From contig JBAIAC010000010.1 in NCBI GenBank assembly GCA_037349315.1, forward strand, positions 33,086,001 to 33,150,000: a DNA stretch of 64,000 nucleotides, given 5' to 3'. The stretch comes from Chelydra serpentina. Lineage: Eukaryota > Chordata > Testudines > Chelydridae. The first letter of the stretch is position 1, and each line of letters starts with the position of its first letter. Below, in pieces: positions 42,768 through 54,522 of the stretch. The position numbers and the translations under genes are program-made. Under the pieces are notes generated by a model. The model did not search any database. It had not been told where the DNA came from and saw nothing but the letters and a program-made list of their open reading frames with translations.

Positions 42768-42992
42768 CTATGGGACTAGCTGCTCTTCTCTTCTTCCTTG
42801 CCCTTCTTGGGTGGGGTGGCAGTGGAGAAGAGCCAAGATTAACTCACTTCCCAGTCTTAAAGAGGATTTGCATATGGTGGGAATCCTTTGTTTTCCAGTT
42901 GGATCCTCACCCTCTTTATGAAAAAACACTAGACGTTCAGTATCAAGGGGTTTAGTTCCGAGCGACAGGATCATCTGACCCTGCAGTGTCAA
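42768..42992 (-). pseudogene. Probable CR1 ORF1 N-terminal part
   Basis: The frame (QGQMILSLGTKPLDTERLV, CHPTQEGQGRREEQLVP) lies directly upstream of the fused frame and has the composition of CR1 ORF1 leaders. The assignment is by position only. Confidence 0.45.
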
Positions 42993-42999
42993 AGTAGCA

Positions 43000-43318
43000 T
43001 CCCAGGAAACTTCTCAGGAAGGAGTCAGATTAGCATCTTCAAAGTCCTATTGTCCTTCCTAATGACCCAACCAGGCTGATTCCATACTGTCTGGTGGGCA
43101 TTCCCAAGGTGAAAACACAGTTGTAATTATTATATAGTCAATATTTCTAACTTCAGATACAGAAATGATACATGCATACAAATTGGATATTCACATCCAG
43201 TAAATCATAACCTTTACAATGATACCCCACATACCCCATCTTGCATAACATTATATTAGTTATGCCATATTCATATCATAAGCATATCTCTATGAAGAAT
43301 ATGGGGCGTAATGTCACA
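43000..43318 (-). mobile_element. LTR fragment, minus strand
   Basis: Read on the minus strand it starts TGTGACATTACGCCCCATAT and continues with GTATCATTGTAAAGGTTATG, resembling the first 300 bp of the LTR at 9794. The rest is missing; it abuts the CR1. Confidence 0.55.
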
Positions 43319-43324
43319 GTAGGA

Positions 43325-43520
43325 GACATAGATAAAATCCCCGGCTTGAAGTCAGTAAGAGTGGGGACTCAAACCTGGGACTCTGACATCCCCACTGAGT
43401 GTGCTAAACATTGGACTATTCACTATTGGGTAAATTGACATCCATAAGGAGTCAGCTAACTTGCCCCAGGTGTCTTAATGGTCCCTTCTGACCTTAACGT
43501 CTATGAGTCTATGAGTCTTT
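43325..43520. repeat. tRNA-like stretch and CR1 tail remnant
   Basis: The minus strand of 43360-43430 has tRNA-like sequence (GTCAGAGTCCCAGGTTTGAG). A CR1 3' tail (GGTCCCTTCTGACCTTAACG) follows at 43475-43515 on the plus strand. No intact tRNA. Confidence 0.5.
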
Positions 43521-43529
43521 TGCAGGTTC

Positions 43530-43800
43530 AGGCCCTTGCCAGATCAGGCCCCATAGATGAGCTAGGCAGAGGAATGCCTAATTTGAGAATTCCAACAGGA
43601 CTTTGGCATGAATGAGGGTGCCCAGCAGATTGGCACATGTAAGCAGTTTTACGCATGCCTACAGGCAGAAATTTAGACACCTACAAGGATAGGCAGCAGC
43701 TGAGCAGTGGTTTTGTGAATGTCCGTGGTGCCTAAGTGTTAGCCTTAGGCACCCAAAGAAGCAAATAGGTGCTATGTCCCATTGTGAATCTAGCCCTTAG
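43530..43800. repeat. Dispersed turtle repeat
   Basis: Shares GGCAGCAGCTGAGCA and TGGTTTTGTGAATGTC with 13685-13720. Class unknown. Confidence 0.45.
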
Positions 43801-44315
43801 CCTGTTTCATTACCAGAGTAAAGGTGAATGAAGGCTGAACAAGTAGAACTGTTCACCTTTCTGGAGCAGCCAGTACTGCAGGTGGTGATTGCAAGTGCTC
43901 CAAACTGTCCTGTTCTGAATCAGGGAATCTGTAAAGTCCCCATAATTGCATGTAACAGTCAGTGTACATAAGCAGTAACACAGGGGTTTATCCCCGCCCC
44001 TTCAGACTAGTCTCTAGTGAAAAGCCTGTGTTGCTCCACAGTTCTGTTTTGCTTTGGAGAGCAATAGTTCCCCAGAGCTCCTAAGACTCCTATGAGGCTT
44101 GAAGCAGTGATGAGCTTCAAAATGTACTCGTGGGGGAATTCTGCGACAAAAAATTAAAACTTCCGTGCACAATATTTTAAAATTCTGTATATTTTATTTA
44201 CCAAAATAACACTACATAATCACGCCAGTTTCAAGTATTTTGGTAATTTATTTCAAAATACCTGCCAGCAACTATGTCTGTGATAGTACAGACACACAAA
44301 AAATTCACCCAGGAG

Positions 44316-45515
44316 TAGACTCATAGACTTTAAGGTCAGAAGGGACCATTATGATCATCTAGTCTGACTTCCTGCACAATGCAGGCCACAGAATCTCACC
44401 CACCCATTCCTGTAATAAACCCCTAACCTATGTCTGAGCTATTGAAGTCCTCAAATCGTGGTGTTGGGACTAAAAATTACCCAGAGCAGATATGCCAACC
44501 GAACCACAGTCAGGCCAAGGGATTCTGGGTAGTCTTTACGCAGAAGTACAGAAGGGACTGCAATCTCTTTTTGACCCCAAGAAGGAGTTGCAGGCTAAAA
44601 GCATTCCTGTACCAGAGGTACTCCCTAGTCTGCTTTTTGTTGTTTGTTTATCTCTCCTGTCTCCTGCTGGTTCTCTGGAGCAGGCTGATCTACTGATAAG
44701 GAAAGTACTGAGACAGCATGTAGTGTTTCAAACAGTTATAAATTAGGTACTGTTTTGATATGCATGTATAATAGTTAGTTTCTTCTAACAAAGGGAGGTG
44801 GGCTGCTTCATGAATACTCTGTGACGCGACGGAACTGTCTATAAAAACTTCTTACTTGTTGAAGGAGCTAGCTGGTTCTTTTTGGAGACGGGCTGCTCTG
44901 TATTGATGCGTGCACACTCAATAAAGGGCATATAATTGGATTTATTTGCTGGTGCAGTCTGACTCATTGCGGTTAAGACAGCGGACCCTGTGTAGTGTCT
45001 GGGTTAAAGATCCCTGACAATGGTTTAAAGACTTCAAGGTGCAGAGAATCCTCCAATAAGTGACCCGTGCCCCACACTGCAGAGGAAGGCGAAAAAACCC
45101 CAGGGCCTCTGCCAATCTGCCCTGGAGGAAAATTCCTTCCCGACCCCAAATATGGCAATCAGCTGAACCCTGAGCATGTGGGCAAGACTCACCAGCCAGA
45201 CACCCAGGAAAGAATTCTCTGTAGTAACTCAGATCCCACCCCATCTAACATCCCATCACAGACCATTTGGCATATTTACTGCTGATAGTCAAAGATCAAT
45301 TAATTGCCTATCATACCATTTCCTCCATAAACTTATCAAGCTTAGTCTTGAAGCCAGATATGTCTTGCCCCCACTGCTTCCCTTGGAAGGCTGTTCCAGA
45401 ACTTCACTCCTCTGATGGTTAGAAACCTTCGTCTAATTTCAAGTCTAAACTTCCCGATGTCCAGTTTATATCCATTTGTTCTTGTGTCCACAGTGGTACT
45501 GAGCTTAAAGGAACC
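44316..45515 (-). mobile_element. CR1 LINE 3' region, minus strand, split by LTR
   Basis: It begins with the CR1 3' end (GACTTTAAGGTCAGAAGGGA) and continues after the LTR with CR1 3' UTR (TTTAAAGACTTCAAGGTGCA) to the ORF2 end near 45350-45500 (minus strand frame with LTIRGVKFWNSLPREAV). Decayed. Confidence 0.78.
44462..45019 (+). mobile_element. Solo LTR inside CR1 (558 bp)
   Basis: TGTTGGGACT...CCCTGACA ends, a TATA-like CTATAAAAAC at about 44839 and a poly(A) signal AATAAA at 44920-44925 give a complete LTR layout. Flanks GTGG and ATGG are an imperfect 4-bp match. The CR1 sequence resumes right after it. Confidence 0.72.
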
Positions 45516-45534
45516 CCTGTTTTTCTGACCCCTC

Positions 45535-46060
45535 CCCCTCAGAGCCCAGAAGGGGGACCAGACATCCACACTCCCTACCCAGAGCCCAGCAATGGTCCCC
45601 CGCCAGGCCAGACACTCAAATGCACCCCCTCCCCTACCCAGAGCCCAGCCACAGGGTGCCCCCCAGCCTAGACAGCCACATTCCTGACCCCCCAGAGCCC
45701 AGCTGCAGAGCCCCCCCTCCTGGACACTGACATATACCCCCTCCCAACCAGAGCCCAGCTATGGGGCCCACCCCATCCCAGACACCTGTACCCCTTATCC
45801 CCCAGAGCCCAGCTATAGGACCCCCCCCCAGCACTGAGCTGCGGGGCCTTCCCCAGGCGAGACACACACCCCCCCCAACCCTCAGAGCCCAGCCATAGGG
45901 CCTCCCCAGTGCCCAGCTGAGGCCCCCTCAGCCCAGACACCTGCACCCCCTGCCCTCTCCAAAGCCCAGCTGTAGAGCCTCCCCACCCAGACATTCACAC
46001 CTCAACCGCCCAGGACCCCAGCTGAGGGCCCCGTCAGCCCAGACACCCATACCCCCAGAG
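45535..46060. repeat. Degenerate C-rich minisatellite
   Basis: Units of about 50-60 bp around CAGAGCCCAGC and CCAGACAC repeat about nine times with short poly(C) runs. The minus-strand ORFs of 65-108 codons reflect this repeat. Confidence 0.75.
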
Positions 46061-46389
46061 CACAGGGATCCAGAGGGAGAAACAGCTTGATGCTGGGTCC
46101 TGGGCTTGTATGGAGTTTCCTGCACGCTGCTTTCTTCCTTCAGGGCATGCTGAGAACTGCAGCTGCCGGGAATCCTCCAGCTCCTCCTCTCTTTTCCCCC
46201 ACCAGTGTCTTCTATTTATGAGCTGGGCTCTGCCAGGTCCAGTGGCCCCTAGTGGCAGACAGCAGCTCTGCAGCCCATTTCTGTGGGAGAAAAAGGAAAT
46301 TCTGCACACACAACATTAATTTTTTGCGTAAATACTGCATGCGCAGTGGCACAAAATTCTCCCAGGAATAAAAGTGGTGCAGCTCTCTC

Positions 46390-47370
46390 TGCTTGTTCTC
46401 AGATAAAGTAAAATAACAGTTTTACTTTCCTGTGGTTGTCAGCCTTCTGCATGGCCAGGTCTGGGTAGAGCTCCAACAACTTCTTCCACTGAGTCCATTG
46501 CTGGGCTAGGTTGGTGTCTGCAAAATCCAGAGCACTGGAGGGCTTCATATTCAACAGCTCACGCTGCTAGTTGCTGCACTGCAGTGAACTCACACCTTTG
46601 CCCCTGCCACCATGTTTTAATAGTGCACAGTGAAGCTGAGCACAGGTTAAATTGAACAAGTTGGTCTTTATTAAACCCAGTGCACTGCTCTGTCCATGTA
46701 GTTATGTTGCTCCCAGCCTAACTCCCCCCACTTCCCTGATGTCCTGTCAGTAACAGTCCCTCCAGGGAACACGGGTGATTCCTAGGAGAAAGGTCATCCA
46801 TGGAGCGGGTGAGCTAGGAACTGATCACCTCAGGAATGAGGGGAACTGTAGAGTAGGAGCTTCTGGCTTGGGAAAGAACAGCGTTTCAGACAAAGAACTG
46901 GGGAAGAAGTTCTGATGCCTATTCTCAGGTCAGCCCAGCTTCTGAACACTCACTGACCCATGCAGCATACAGGGGAAGTGGTGGGCGGTATTTGGATAGG
47001 CAGCTGACTGGCCTGGGGATGGACAAATAATGCCCAACATATAAACAAAACCCCACAAAATAGGCAGGGGGGAGGGAAAGGAGTCATACGGCTGCCACCC
47101 ATTTGAGGTTTTCTGGGCCTATAATTGAAATAATTCTGAAGCCTATGAAAGTGCCCATGCTATAGCTGGCACAGAGATGACATTTTGAAGCAATGTGATA
47201 ATGATTTTGTGTGGCTTGGAGAAAAAGAGACAGGGCTGAAAGGGGTGGAGGAGGGGAAAAGAGAGACAGGGTATGACAGTAGGGTCTGAAGTAGCACATC
47301 CTGAAACTGAGATACAGGAAAACAGATCTATGAATAAGCATTTGAGGCTCCAGTGCTAAAAGGTGTCTGC
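46390..47370. other. No gene; includes second copy of an unclassified repeat
   Basis: 46620-46790 matches 9660-9793 plus 12265-12310 and lacks the LTR present there. The rest appears unique. Confidence 0.55.
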
Positions 47371-47766
47371 AAGCAGGTGTAAGCGGGGGAATGGTCCCGC
47401 TATTGTGAGGAACTTTCCTGGCTTATACACTGTCCCGGTGAAGTGGGCTAGTGAAAGGATCTGAGTTTTCGCTCCCACTTCCTTTACCCAGAGGCCTGCC
47501 TGACCTCAAGGGCTCCCCTCCACTCTCCTGGGTGGCAAAGTCCATGTAACCCCAACAAGGCTGGGCCCAGGATTTCTGGGGGGCTTGACCCCTCAACCTT
47601 GTTGTGGTCACTTAGGGCAGGGACTAGGGTGTCCCCACTCCGGGGTGCTCTCTCTGCACTGGATGCTTCCCAGACCCACTGATCATTACATACAGTTCAA
47701 AGCAAATACAATTTATTAAACAGCAATCAATTTTAAAAAATAAGGAAAAAATGGGAAAGGTTAAAG

Positions 47767-47993
47767 CAGTAGTTCTCAAACTTTTGTACTGGTGACCCCT
47801 TTCACATAGCAAGCCTGTGAGTGCGACCCCCCCCCCCCCTTATAAATTGAAAACACATTTTTATATATTTAACACCATTATAAATGCTGGAGGAAAAGTG
47901 GAGGTTTGGGGTGGCAGCTGACAGCTCGCGACTCCCTATGTAATAACCTCATGACCCCCTGAGGGGTCCCGACCCCCAGTTTGAGAACCCCTA
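47767..47993. mobile_element. Nonautonomous hAT element (227 bp)
   Basis: The ends CAGTAGTTCTCAAACTTT and, in reverse complement, TAGGGGTTCTCAAACTGG are clear. Flanks GGTTAAAG (47759-47766) and AGTTAAAG (47994-48001) differ at one base. It contains a poly(C) run at about 47826-47840. Confidence 0.88.
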
Positions 47994-48413
47994 AGTTAAA
48001 GGAAAACACATAACCCTGCTCTGTGGCACGGGGACGTCACACCCAGTGTCTCTGGAACGTAAGGGAAGTTCAGTCTGTTCCTCATAAGTCCCAGGCCTCC
48101 TGCCCAGGCCCTGGCTGTGCTGCAGGGATGCTGCGGATTGAACACTTGCTCTGGCGGTGGCCACACACCCTCAGCCTCTAGGTGGCAAGACCCTTCTTCC
48201 CAGCATCGCCCCCACCCCGTCAGGGTTACTATCCCCTTCCAAGTCTGGCCTGCCAGGCCTCTTGGCTGGGGGCATCTCCCATGTGATGGGCCCACTGCCT
48301 ACGGTCCCCCTCACTCTTCCCAGCTGCTCACCACACCTAGCTCGGACTGCTCCAACCCCAGCTCCACCGCTCTGCCTCAGCTCCAGCTCCTCTGCCTCAG
48401 CACGGCTGCTGCC

Positions 48414-48530
48414 ATAGACGCCGACTCCGTGGGTGCTCTGGGACAGAGCACCCACCGGCAGCTCCCCGCCAGCCCCGCCCCCGTCGCCCAGCTAACCTCC
48501 GCCTCCTCAGGCACCGCGGCAGCCAAGCCG
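48414..48530. mobile_element. hAT-like fragment
   Basis: ATAGACGCCGACTCCGTGGG and AGAGCACCCACCGGCAGCTC match the start of the GC-rich element at 25259. The other end is missing. Confidence 0.5.
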
Positions 48531-48912
48531 GTTTTCCTGAGCTCACAGACACTCCAGCTGACCTGCTTCCTGGGCTGCTTCTCTGGCCCCTCTGGCTGGC
48601 AGGGCTCTGCTCCCCAGCTCAGCTTGGGCCCCTGCTCTCTCCTTAGCTCGGCCCCGCTCTGTCTGACCCAGGCAATTCCAGCTCACATGGAGGACAGGAC
48701 CCCTTCTGGCCTCGTGACTCCCTGATTAGCCTGCCCACCCTGTCAATCAGGCTGACCTGTAGCATTGGCTTCTCTCCATTGTTCCTGGGGACTATCAGTC
48801 TCAGGACCCTGATTTCCCATTGACCCTTCCCCTTTCTTTTGGTACTGGGAGCTAGCCAACCAAAACACCCCCACTGAGTTTTAGTAGCGGGACAACAGTC
48901 CCCTTACACAGG

Positions 48913-49539
48913 GAAGATCAAATGCTTGAAGGACAGAAAGTAGTTCCTCTCCACATGAGAGAAGAGGAAAGAGATGGATTACACTAATTAAGAAATCTTT
49001 CCCAACCGTCTTATCTAGGATTTATTGATATTTTTGGAATGCCTGATCATTTTAATTCAAAAGATGGCTGGATTATATTTTACATACTCATCTCTACTAA
49101 GATGGAAATGTTGTCATATATAGGGAAGATTTTAACTACAAGAAATTTGTAGAAACTACTTTATTTAGCAAAATAGCCACATAACTTGACAGAAATAGCT
49201 GTTTGATAACTATCCACCTGTCATTTGTGCAAAGGCCTTGTGCCTGGCAAAAGGTCCCCGGACATATCTTTGTTGGTAGGGTATCCACATAATTAATATC
49301 CAAAGGGAACACTGAAGGTTTATGTTGTCACACAGACACTGATATTTGTCTTTTGTTTCACGCAGTTGACAACTACGTGAGAGGGTGCCCTTCAGAAGTT
49401 GACCAAATAGGCATTTGGGTACTTTTATGTTGGATATAGGATCTGGCTACAATCCCAACAACAAATAAAAGACAAAAAAAAAACCCCATCAACAAACTAC
49501 AGAAATGAATTTCTTAAGGAAGTAGAGGATTCTTTTTTG
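48913..49539. other. No gene; unique DNA
   Basis: No gene or element recognised. Confidence 0.5.
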
Positions 49540-49832
49540 AGGCCAGAAGTATACCTGGGTTCAAAAAATAATTAAATAAGTTAATGGAGGATATGTCCAT
49601 CAATGCATATTAGCCAAGATGGTTAGGGATGCAACCCCATGCTTTGGAGGTCCCTTAACCTCTGACTGCCAGAAGCTGGGCCTAGACAACAGGGACTAGA
49701 TCACTCGATAATTGCTCTATTCTGTTAATTCCGTCTGAAGCATCTGGCACTGGCGACTGTCAGACAACAGGATACTGGCTTAGTTGGACCATTGGTTTGA
49801 CCCAGTATGGCCATTCTTGTGTTCTTATGTTA
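49540..49832 (+). mobile_element. CR1 LINE 3' UTR, plus strand
   Basis: TTAGCCAAGATGGTTAGGGA, CTCTGACTGCCAGAAGCTGG and GACCCAGTATGGCCATTCTT form the CR1 3' UTR and end, the same type as the minus-strand copy at 8319. Confidence 0.8.
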
Positions 49833-51195
49833 ACCAGCAGGGGTAAACAAAGAGGAGAGTCAGCGCTATGGCCCTGAATCAAAGTCCATTGAAATTTAGT
49901 GACTTTGGTGAGTTTTGGATCAGGCCCCATATTGATCAGCCACCTCTTGTGAGCCACAAGCAAATGCTCCGGGGACCACTGGCCTACAGTATTCTTACAT
50001 TAGTTATATTCCTTTAGTCAAAAATGCTGGGGAAAAGTGGCTTGATCTGTTGGAAGGACTCTCCTCTCTCATATTATCTGATGGAAACAACATTCCTGTA
50101 GAAATAACAGTCTCACTTATATGACTCCATTACCATTTATCTCAGTAAGTACATGTTTAGGAGTGGATAGTTCTGCTTTGAAATCTCTCCTTGGAACCTC
50201 TAAGATGTATACATTATTTTTTCCTTTAACACTGGTGTCTTTCCACAAAGTTTTGATTGATTGGCTGGCAAATCCATAGCATATAGATGAGTATTATATT
50301 AACTGCCCTATGGATAGGGTTTTATTTGATTTTTGAAAAATTCTCTTATTCCACTTTGCTTGCTGCTAGTATAGTTATAACATAGCACAACAGTTGAAAA
50401 TAGGCTAGGATGGAATCGAAAATCAAGTCCACAGCATTTTCTAAGTTTACATATCCTGTTCAGTTACATTGGTGCAACTAAATGGAGTTCAATGAATTGT
50501 GCTGACACATCTGAGAGGAAGATTTGGTTCAATGTCACATTCATTCCAAGAGTCTGAGGTTGGACATTGCACTTAGCACACTGAATGTCATTTATTCAGT
50601 AACTGTCATAATTACAAAGGTGTTGGCTGAAAATTTCCCTCCCACAGATGGCCATTGAAATAATTCAGAGTCTAGCACCATTTAGCAGAGGTATGGTTTG
50701 CTCTCAGTGTTACTGAGACTAGATCAAATCTGCAGACTGGCAAAAAACCCACTGTTTTTTTAACCACCGGTTTTTTGTTTTAACCACTGGTTTTTTTATC
50801 TTTGTTAACTACAGTTTAAGAAAAATATTATCAGACTATGCATTACTAGGCCACCATTAATAAAAGTGTAGGATTTATCCTAGTGCAAAAGCTACTCCAA
50901 GTAGTATTATAGTGCCTTATTAATCAATAGTACAGATCTCATTTTGCTAATGAATGTGGATTCAAGCATAAATCTTTATGTGGTATGAAGACTGACTAAC
51001 TCTTACAGTAGTCAGATTAAACTTTACGGAAAGGTGATACATTTTTTGTGTGTATCTAGCCTTATTTTAGGTAATGTTTTTGACCTTGTCTTTCAAGAAC
51101 ATAAGGTATGTTCATTTTTGAAGCTACGCTATGGTGTCAAATAAATGAAAAATGTGAAAACAAAAAATCCATGGGAAAATTTTTTCAGAATTATG
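49833..51195. other. No gene; unique DNA
   Basis: A weak palindromic-repeat match is at 49871-49928 and a duplicated TTTTAACCAC(C/T)GGTTTTT phrase at 50755-50800. Nothing else. Confidence 0.5.
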
Positions 51196-51990
51196 TAAGT
51201 GACTTAGGAGTCCTGACTTCCAATGAGACTTAGGATGGGATTTTCAGATGTGTCTAAGTGAGCTAGACACTTGACTTCCTCTGAAAGTCAATTGGAGCTA
51301 GGCATATTGAAAAAGAAGTCCGTGTGAGCTCAAAAGCTTGTCTTTTTCACCAATAGAAATTGGTCCAATAAAAAAGATATTACCTCACCCACCTTGTCTC
51401 TCTAATATCCTAGGACCAACAGGGCTACAACAATGAAAGATCTTTCTTCTGCTCATGCTTGATATCTGTATCACACTCACCCTATGTTATTCTGTGGCTC
51501 CACTTGTCTTTGGTGCAAGTGCTGTGCTGCCTATCAATAGTCTGCATCCAGCCTCCCTGCTGTAACATCTGACAGGCATCAGGCATGCCCAGAGCATGCC
51601 TACAGGATTGGGCCCTGCTGGCAAGATACACGGTCCCCTACTTAATTTGAGAATCCTTCTTTAGTGTAAGGGAGGTTCTCTGAGCTGCTCACTAGCTGTG
51701 GGGCAGCATCAAGACTCAGGCAACTTTGCAAATGCCGACTGACAGAAACTTCATAGATTCTAAGGCCAGAAGTGACCATCGTGATCATCTAGTATAACCA
51801 GCTGTCTAGGGGACATAGGCTCCTGTGGGGTTACATGGCAGCTGAACACTTTTGAAAGTGTCAATGGTGGCTAAATTGTGGAGTTAAACACCTTAAAGAG
51901 GCAAATAGGCTCCTAAATACCACTGCATAACTCACTTTTGAAAAGTTGACTGGAGCTCCTAAGTCACTTTTGAAAATTTTACTCGTGATC
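51196..51990. repeat. Dispersed turtle repeats, CR1 end remnant
   Basis: Contains phrases shared with 12900-13800 and 43530-43800 (TTTTGAAAGTGTCAATGGTG, AGGCAAATAGG). A CR1 end remnant on the minus strand (TTCTAAGGCCAGAAGTGACC) lies at about 51752-51800. Confidence 0.4.
51312..51440 (+). mobile_element. Penelope-like tail, second subfamily
   Basis: AAAGCTTGTCTTTTTCACCA, AAATTGGTCCAATAAAAAAG and ATTACCTCACCCACCTTGTC end in GACCAACAGGGCTACAAC, comparable to the ACTAACACGGCTACTAC tail of the first subfamily. Reverse copy at 27325. Confidence 0.55.
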
Positions 51991-52990
51991 TTCCATCTGT
52001 CATCACAGTGCTCTCATGTGACCTGCTTCTTCATAGAGATATTCCACATATTTGTTTTATAGCACTCAACAAAAATTTCAAATGGTAGGAAACGCTCATC
52101 TTCAGAATATCAACACAACAAATCTAGTTGCCCCCTTAATGTCATTATTTTGTATTGTTCCAGTGTGCATTTATCAGATCATGAATTACTGGAATGAGAA
52201 ATCATAATGCAAATTTCCAATAACATTAAATCAAAGTACTTTTGAAGTTTGGTAAACATACTGTAATAAAAATAATTACCAAAAAAGTAGTTAGCTTTCT
52301 GCCTGACAGCAGGATAATGTAGATTAGGGGACAAAAGAATGCACTTTCAATTAAAATATTGGAGAATATGGAGACTGTAAGGGTAGATGTAAGGTATGTT
52401 TGACGAGAACTTTGAAAATTCTGCTTTCCCAGGCATGTTGACGGGAGCTTCATTAATCATATCCTATTTGTCATCAACAGATTGAATGGGAAGTAAGATT
52501 AAAATGGCAGCTCCCATTAAGGGACATGGTAGCATTTACAGTTATGGAGATAGTGGAAACATATTTCTAAAAATTGTTTTGTCTCATCTCTGCTTTAAAA
52601 TCTGAATGTTAGTTAAAGTAGTGACACCCAAAGACATCCTGCAGAGGAAACTATCATAAATACAGCATACAGCAGACAAAAGCACCTAGGGAGGGTTACA
52701 CACCAAGCAGTTTTTACAGAATTCATTTGCCAAACCCCAAAACTTCCTCCCCTACTGAGGGGACCATTCACTGACTCAATATTCCATTCTGTTCTACACT
52801 TGTGAATGAAGTGTTTAGCTGTCCTAATTCATGAAAATAAAAGTTTTTTGTCCCCAACATCAGGTGGTGATACATTCATTTAATCTGTTTAATTAGTTCG
52901 GAAGAGCTGTACATGTTTGAATAGTATCACATGCTCGGGGAACAGCACAGACTCATGATTAACTATTTTGTTCCTAGGTGAAACACAGTC
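51991..52990. other. No gene; unique DNA
   Basis: No gene recognised. Confidence 0.5.
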
Positions 52991-52997
52991 TGACACT

Positions 52998-53269
52998 GAG
53001 CCTGTGTTCACTACTGGGGAGATTGACTCTGCTGCAATTGATACAGCGGGTGCTGATTTAGCGAGTCTAGTGAAGACCCACTAAATTGATGGCAGAGTGC
53101 TCTCCGGTTGACCCCGGTACTCCAGCTCCCCAAGAAGAGTAAGGGAAGTTGACTGGAGGGCGTCTCCCGTCAACGCAGCGCAGTGAAGACACCAGGGTAA
53201 ATCGATCTAATCCACATAGCTGGAGTAGTGTAATTTAGATCGATTTATACTGGTAGTGAAGACAAGCCC
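52998..53269. mobile_element. MITE (272 bp), Harbinger-like ends
   Basis: The ends GAGCCTGTGTTCACTAC and, in reverse complement, GGGCTTGTCTTCACTAC match at 14 of 17 positions. ACT is present on both sides, which is not the TWA expected of Harbinger. AAATCGATCTAA and TTTAGATCGATTTA form an internal inverted repeat near the right end. Confidence 0.72.
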
Positions 53270-53272
53270 ACT

Positions 53273-54090
53273 GTTATATTCCTAGCATGCAACACTGACC
53301 ACTTTGCGGCTCACCTTTAGAGTCATGTGTTATTTTGCGAAGGAGTCTTTTAGAATGTAGTTGATCTTTGGAGTGTTAATTTTCTGCTCCGAGAAGTGAC
53401 TGAGCAGCTAACTATAGAGCCAAGTCCCTGACCTGGGCCAGTGACTAAAATATAGGTCATAGTGTTGACCAGAAAAGTCCCCTGCATCTGCATCCTCATG
53501 TCTGGAAGCCCTCTCTCCTAATCAAAACAGGAACCAAGACTTCTTTGACTATTGTCTAGTACACACACACACACACACACACACAGAGCAGTTTGAAGTT
53601 AAGAGATTAAGAGAGATCCTGGGAATTCCCATCTCTCTTACGTCAATAAGGCAGTTTTCACCACTCTTCTCCAGCCAAAACAAAAGGGTCTTTTCAACAA
53701 CCAAGCAAAATATCCTGCCATTTATTTTGCCTATCCTTCAATTACAGTTTAGCTATTAATATCACAAGGAGAAATGATGTACCACAGTAGCATTTTTTTT
53801 AAAGAGGAAAAAAATGGCATCCTGTTTATCACTTAGTGGTTTGTAAGAGTGTGGTGGACTCATTGCTGTTGTGCCCCCTGATGACTGGCTACAGTGTAGC
53901 AGGGTCTCCTACAGCTGCTCCACCCTGTGGTGGTCTGCCTTTCTTGTGACTTAGCCCTGTGGCAGGGTCTCTTATAGTCTCCTCTCTCCCTATTCCAGAG
54001 TAAACAGAGTCCAACTGCCAGGGTCAGGGCATGGGCATCCCTTCCTAGGCTCTGCAGGGTAGTGAGGAATGATACTTCCCAGGACTGTCT
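53273..54090. other. No gene; (AC)n and possible LTR-like sequence
   Basis: (AC)12 is at 53561-53584. The part 53840-54090 and 54523-54850 has CT-rich LTR-like character, but I cannot define ends. Confidence 0.4.
53561..53584. repeat. (AC)n microsatellite
   Basis: Twelve AC units. Confidence 0.9.
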
Positions 54091-54098
54091 TCCTGAAG

Positions 54099-54514
54099 TA
54101 GAGTTGCCATCTTTCTAATGGCTGGTAACTGGATCCTTAAGGCCCTGCCCCCGCTTCATCTATTCATCCCAAGACCCCATCCCCATCACTTGCTCCTCTC
54201 CCCATCGCTCTCTGGATTGTCTCCATCTTCCTCTCCCACCCCAGCTGGGCTCCCTCTGCTCTGGGGCTTGGACGGGAGCTGCTGTAGCCTGACAAGGAGC
54301 CTGCCTGCAGGTAGGAGACGGCCCCGGCTGAGCAGGGTCTGGCTTGGGTTAATGACCCAGTGCCTCCCCCTGCCCCGCAGTAACCGGACTTTTGGTGTAC
54401 GTTCAGTACATTTGACCAGACACTGTCAGGTCCCCCTTTTGACTGAACTTTCCGATCAAAAACTGGGCACCTGGACACAGAAGCCAAAAACCGGACTGTC
54501 CGAGTAAAACCCTA
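54099..54514. mobile_element. hAT-like element (416 bp)
   Basis: TAGAGTTGCCATC at the left and, in reverse complement, TAGGGTTTTACTC at the right are flanked by a perfect 8-bp duplication TCCTGAAG (54091-54098 and 54515-54522). The ORF at 54118-54507 has no family resemblance. Confidence 0.75.
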
Positions 54515-54522
54515 TCCTGAAG

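Larger units (their letters stand above)
40041..42992 (-). mobile_element. Long CR1 LINE, internally deleted, minus strand
   Basis: On the minus strand this runs from ORF1 sequence near 42990 to the CR1 3' end near 40050 (TCATAGACTTTAAGGTCAGA on the plus strand). It contains ORF1 esterase-like sequence, the ORF2 endonuclease and parts of the reverse transcriptase. It has two internal deletions and several frame breaks. A small Penelope element is nested in its 3' UTR at 40083-40207. Confidence 0.9.
44128..46385. mobile_element. Candidate TIR element split by CR1 and LTR
   Basis: ACTCGTGGGGGAATTCTG at the left and, in reverse complement, ATTCCTGGGAGAATTTTG at the right suggest inverted ends. 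Between them lie a CR1 copy with a nested LTR and a C-rich minisatellite. I found no clear target duplication, so the limits are tentative. Confidence 0.45.
47378..48908 (-). mobile_element. Solo LTR, minus strand, with nested hAT elements
   Basis: The ends TGTAAGCGGGGG and AGTCCCCTTACA are flanked by CAGG at 47374-47377 and 48909-48912. AATAAA on the minus strand near 47707 supports minus orientation. A 227-bp hAT and a hAT fragment interrupt it. The plus-strand ORFs at 48117-48725 are not genes. Confidence 0.75.

Noticed and set aside
48117..48725. 202-codon plus-strand ORF
   Set aside because: It crosses an LTR and a hAT fragment and has no domain; composition-driven.
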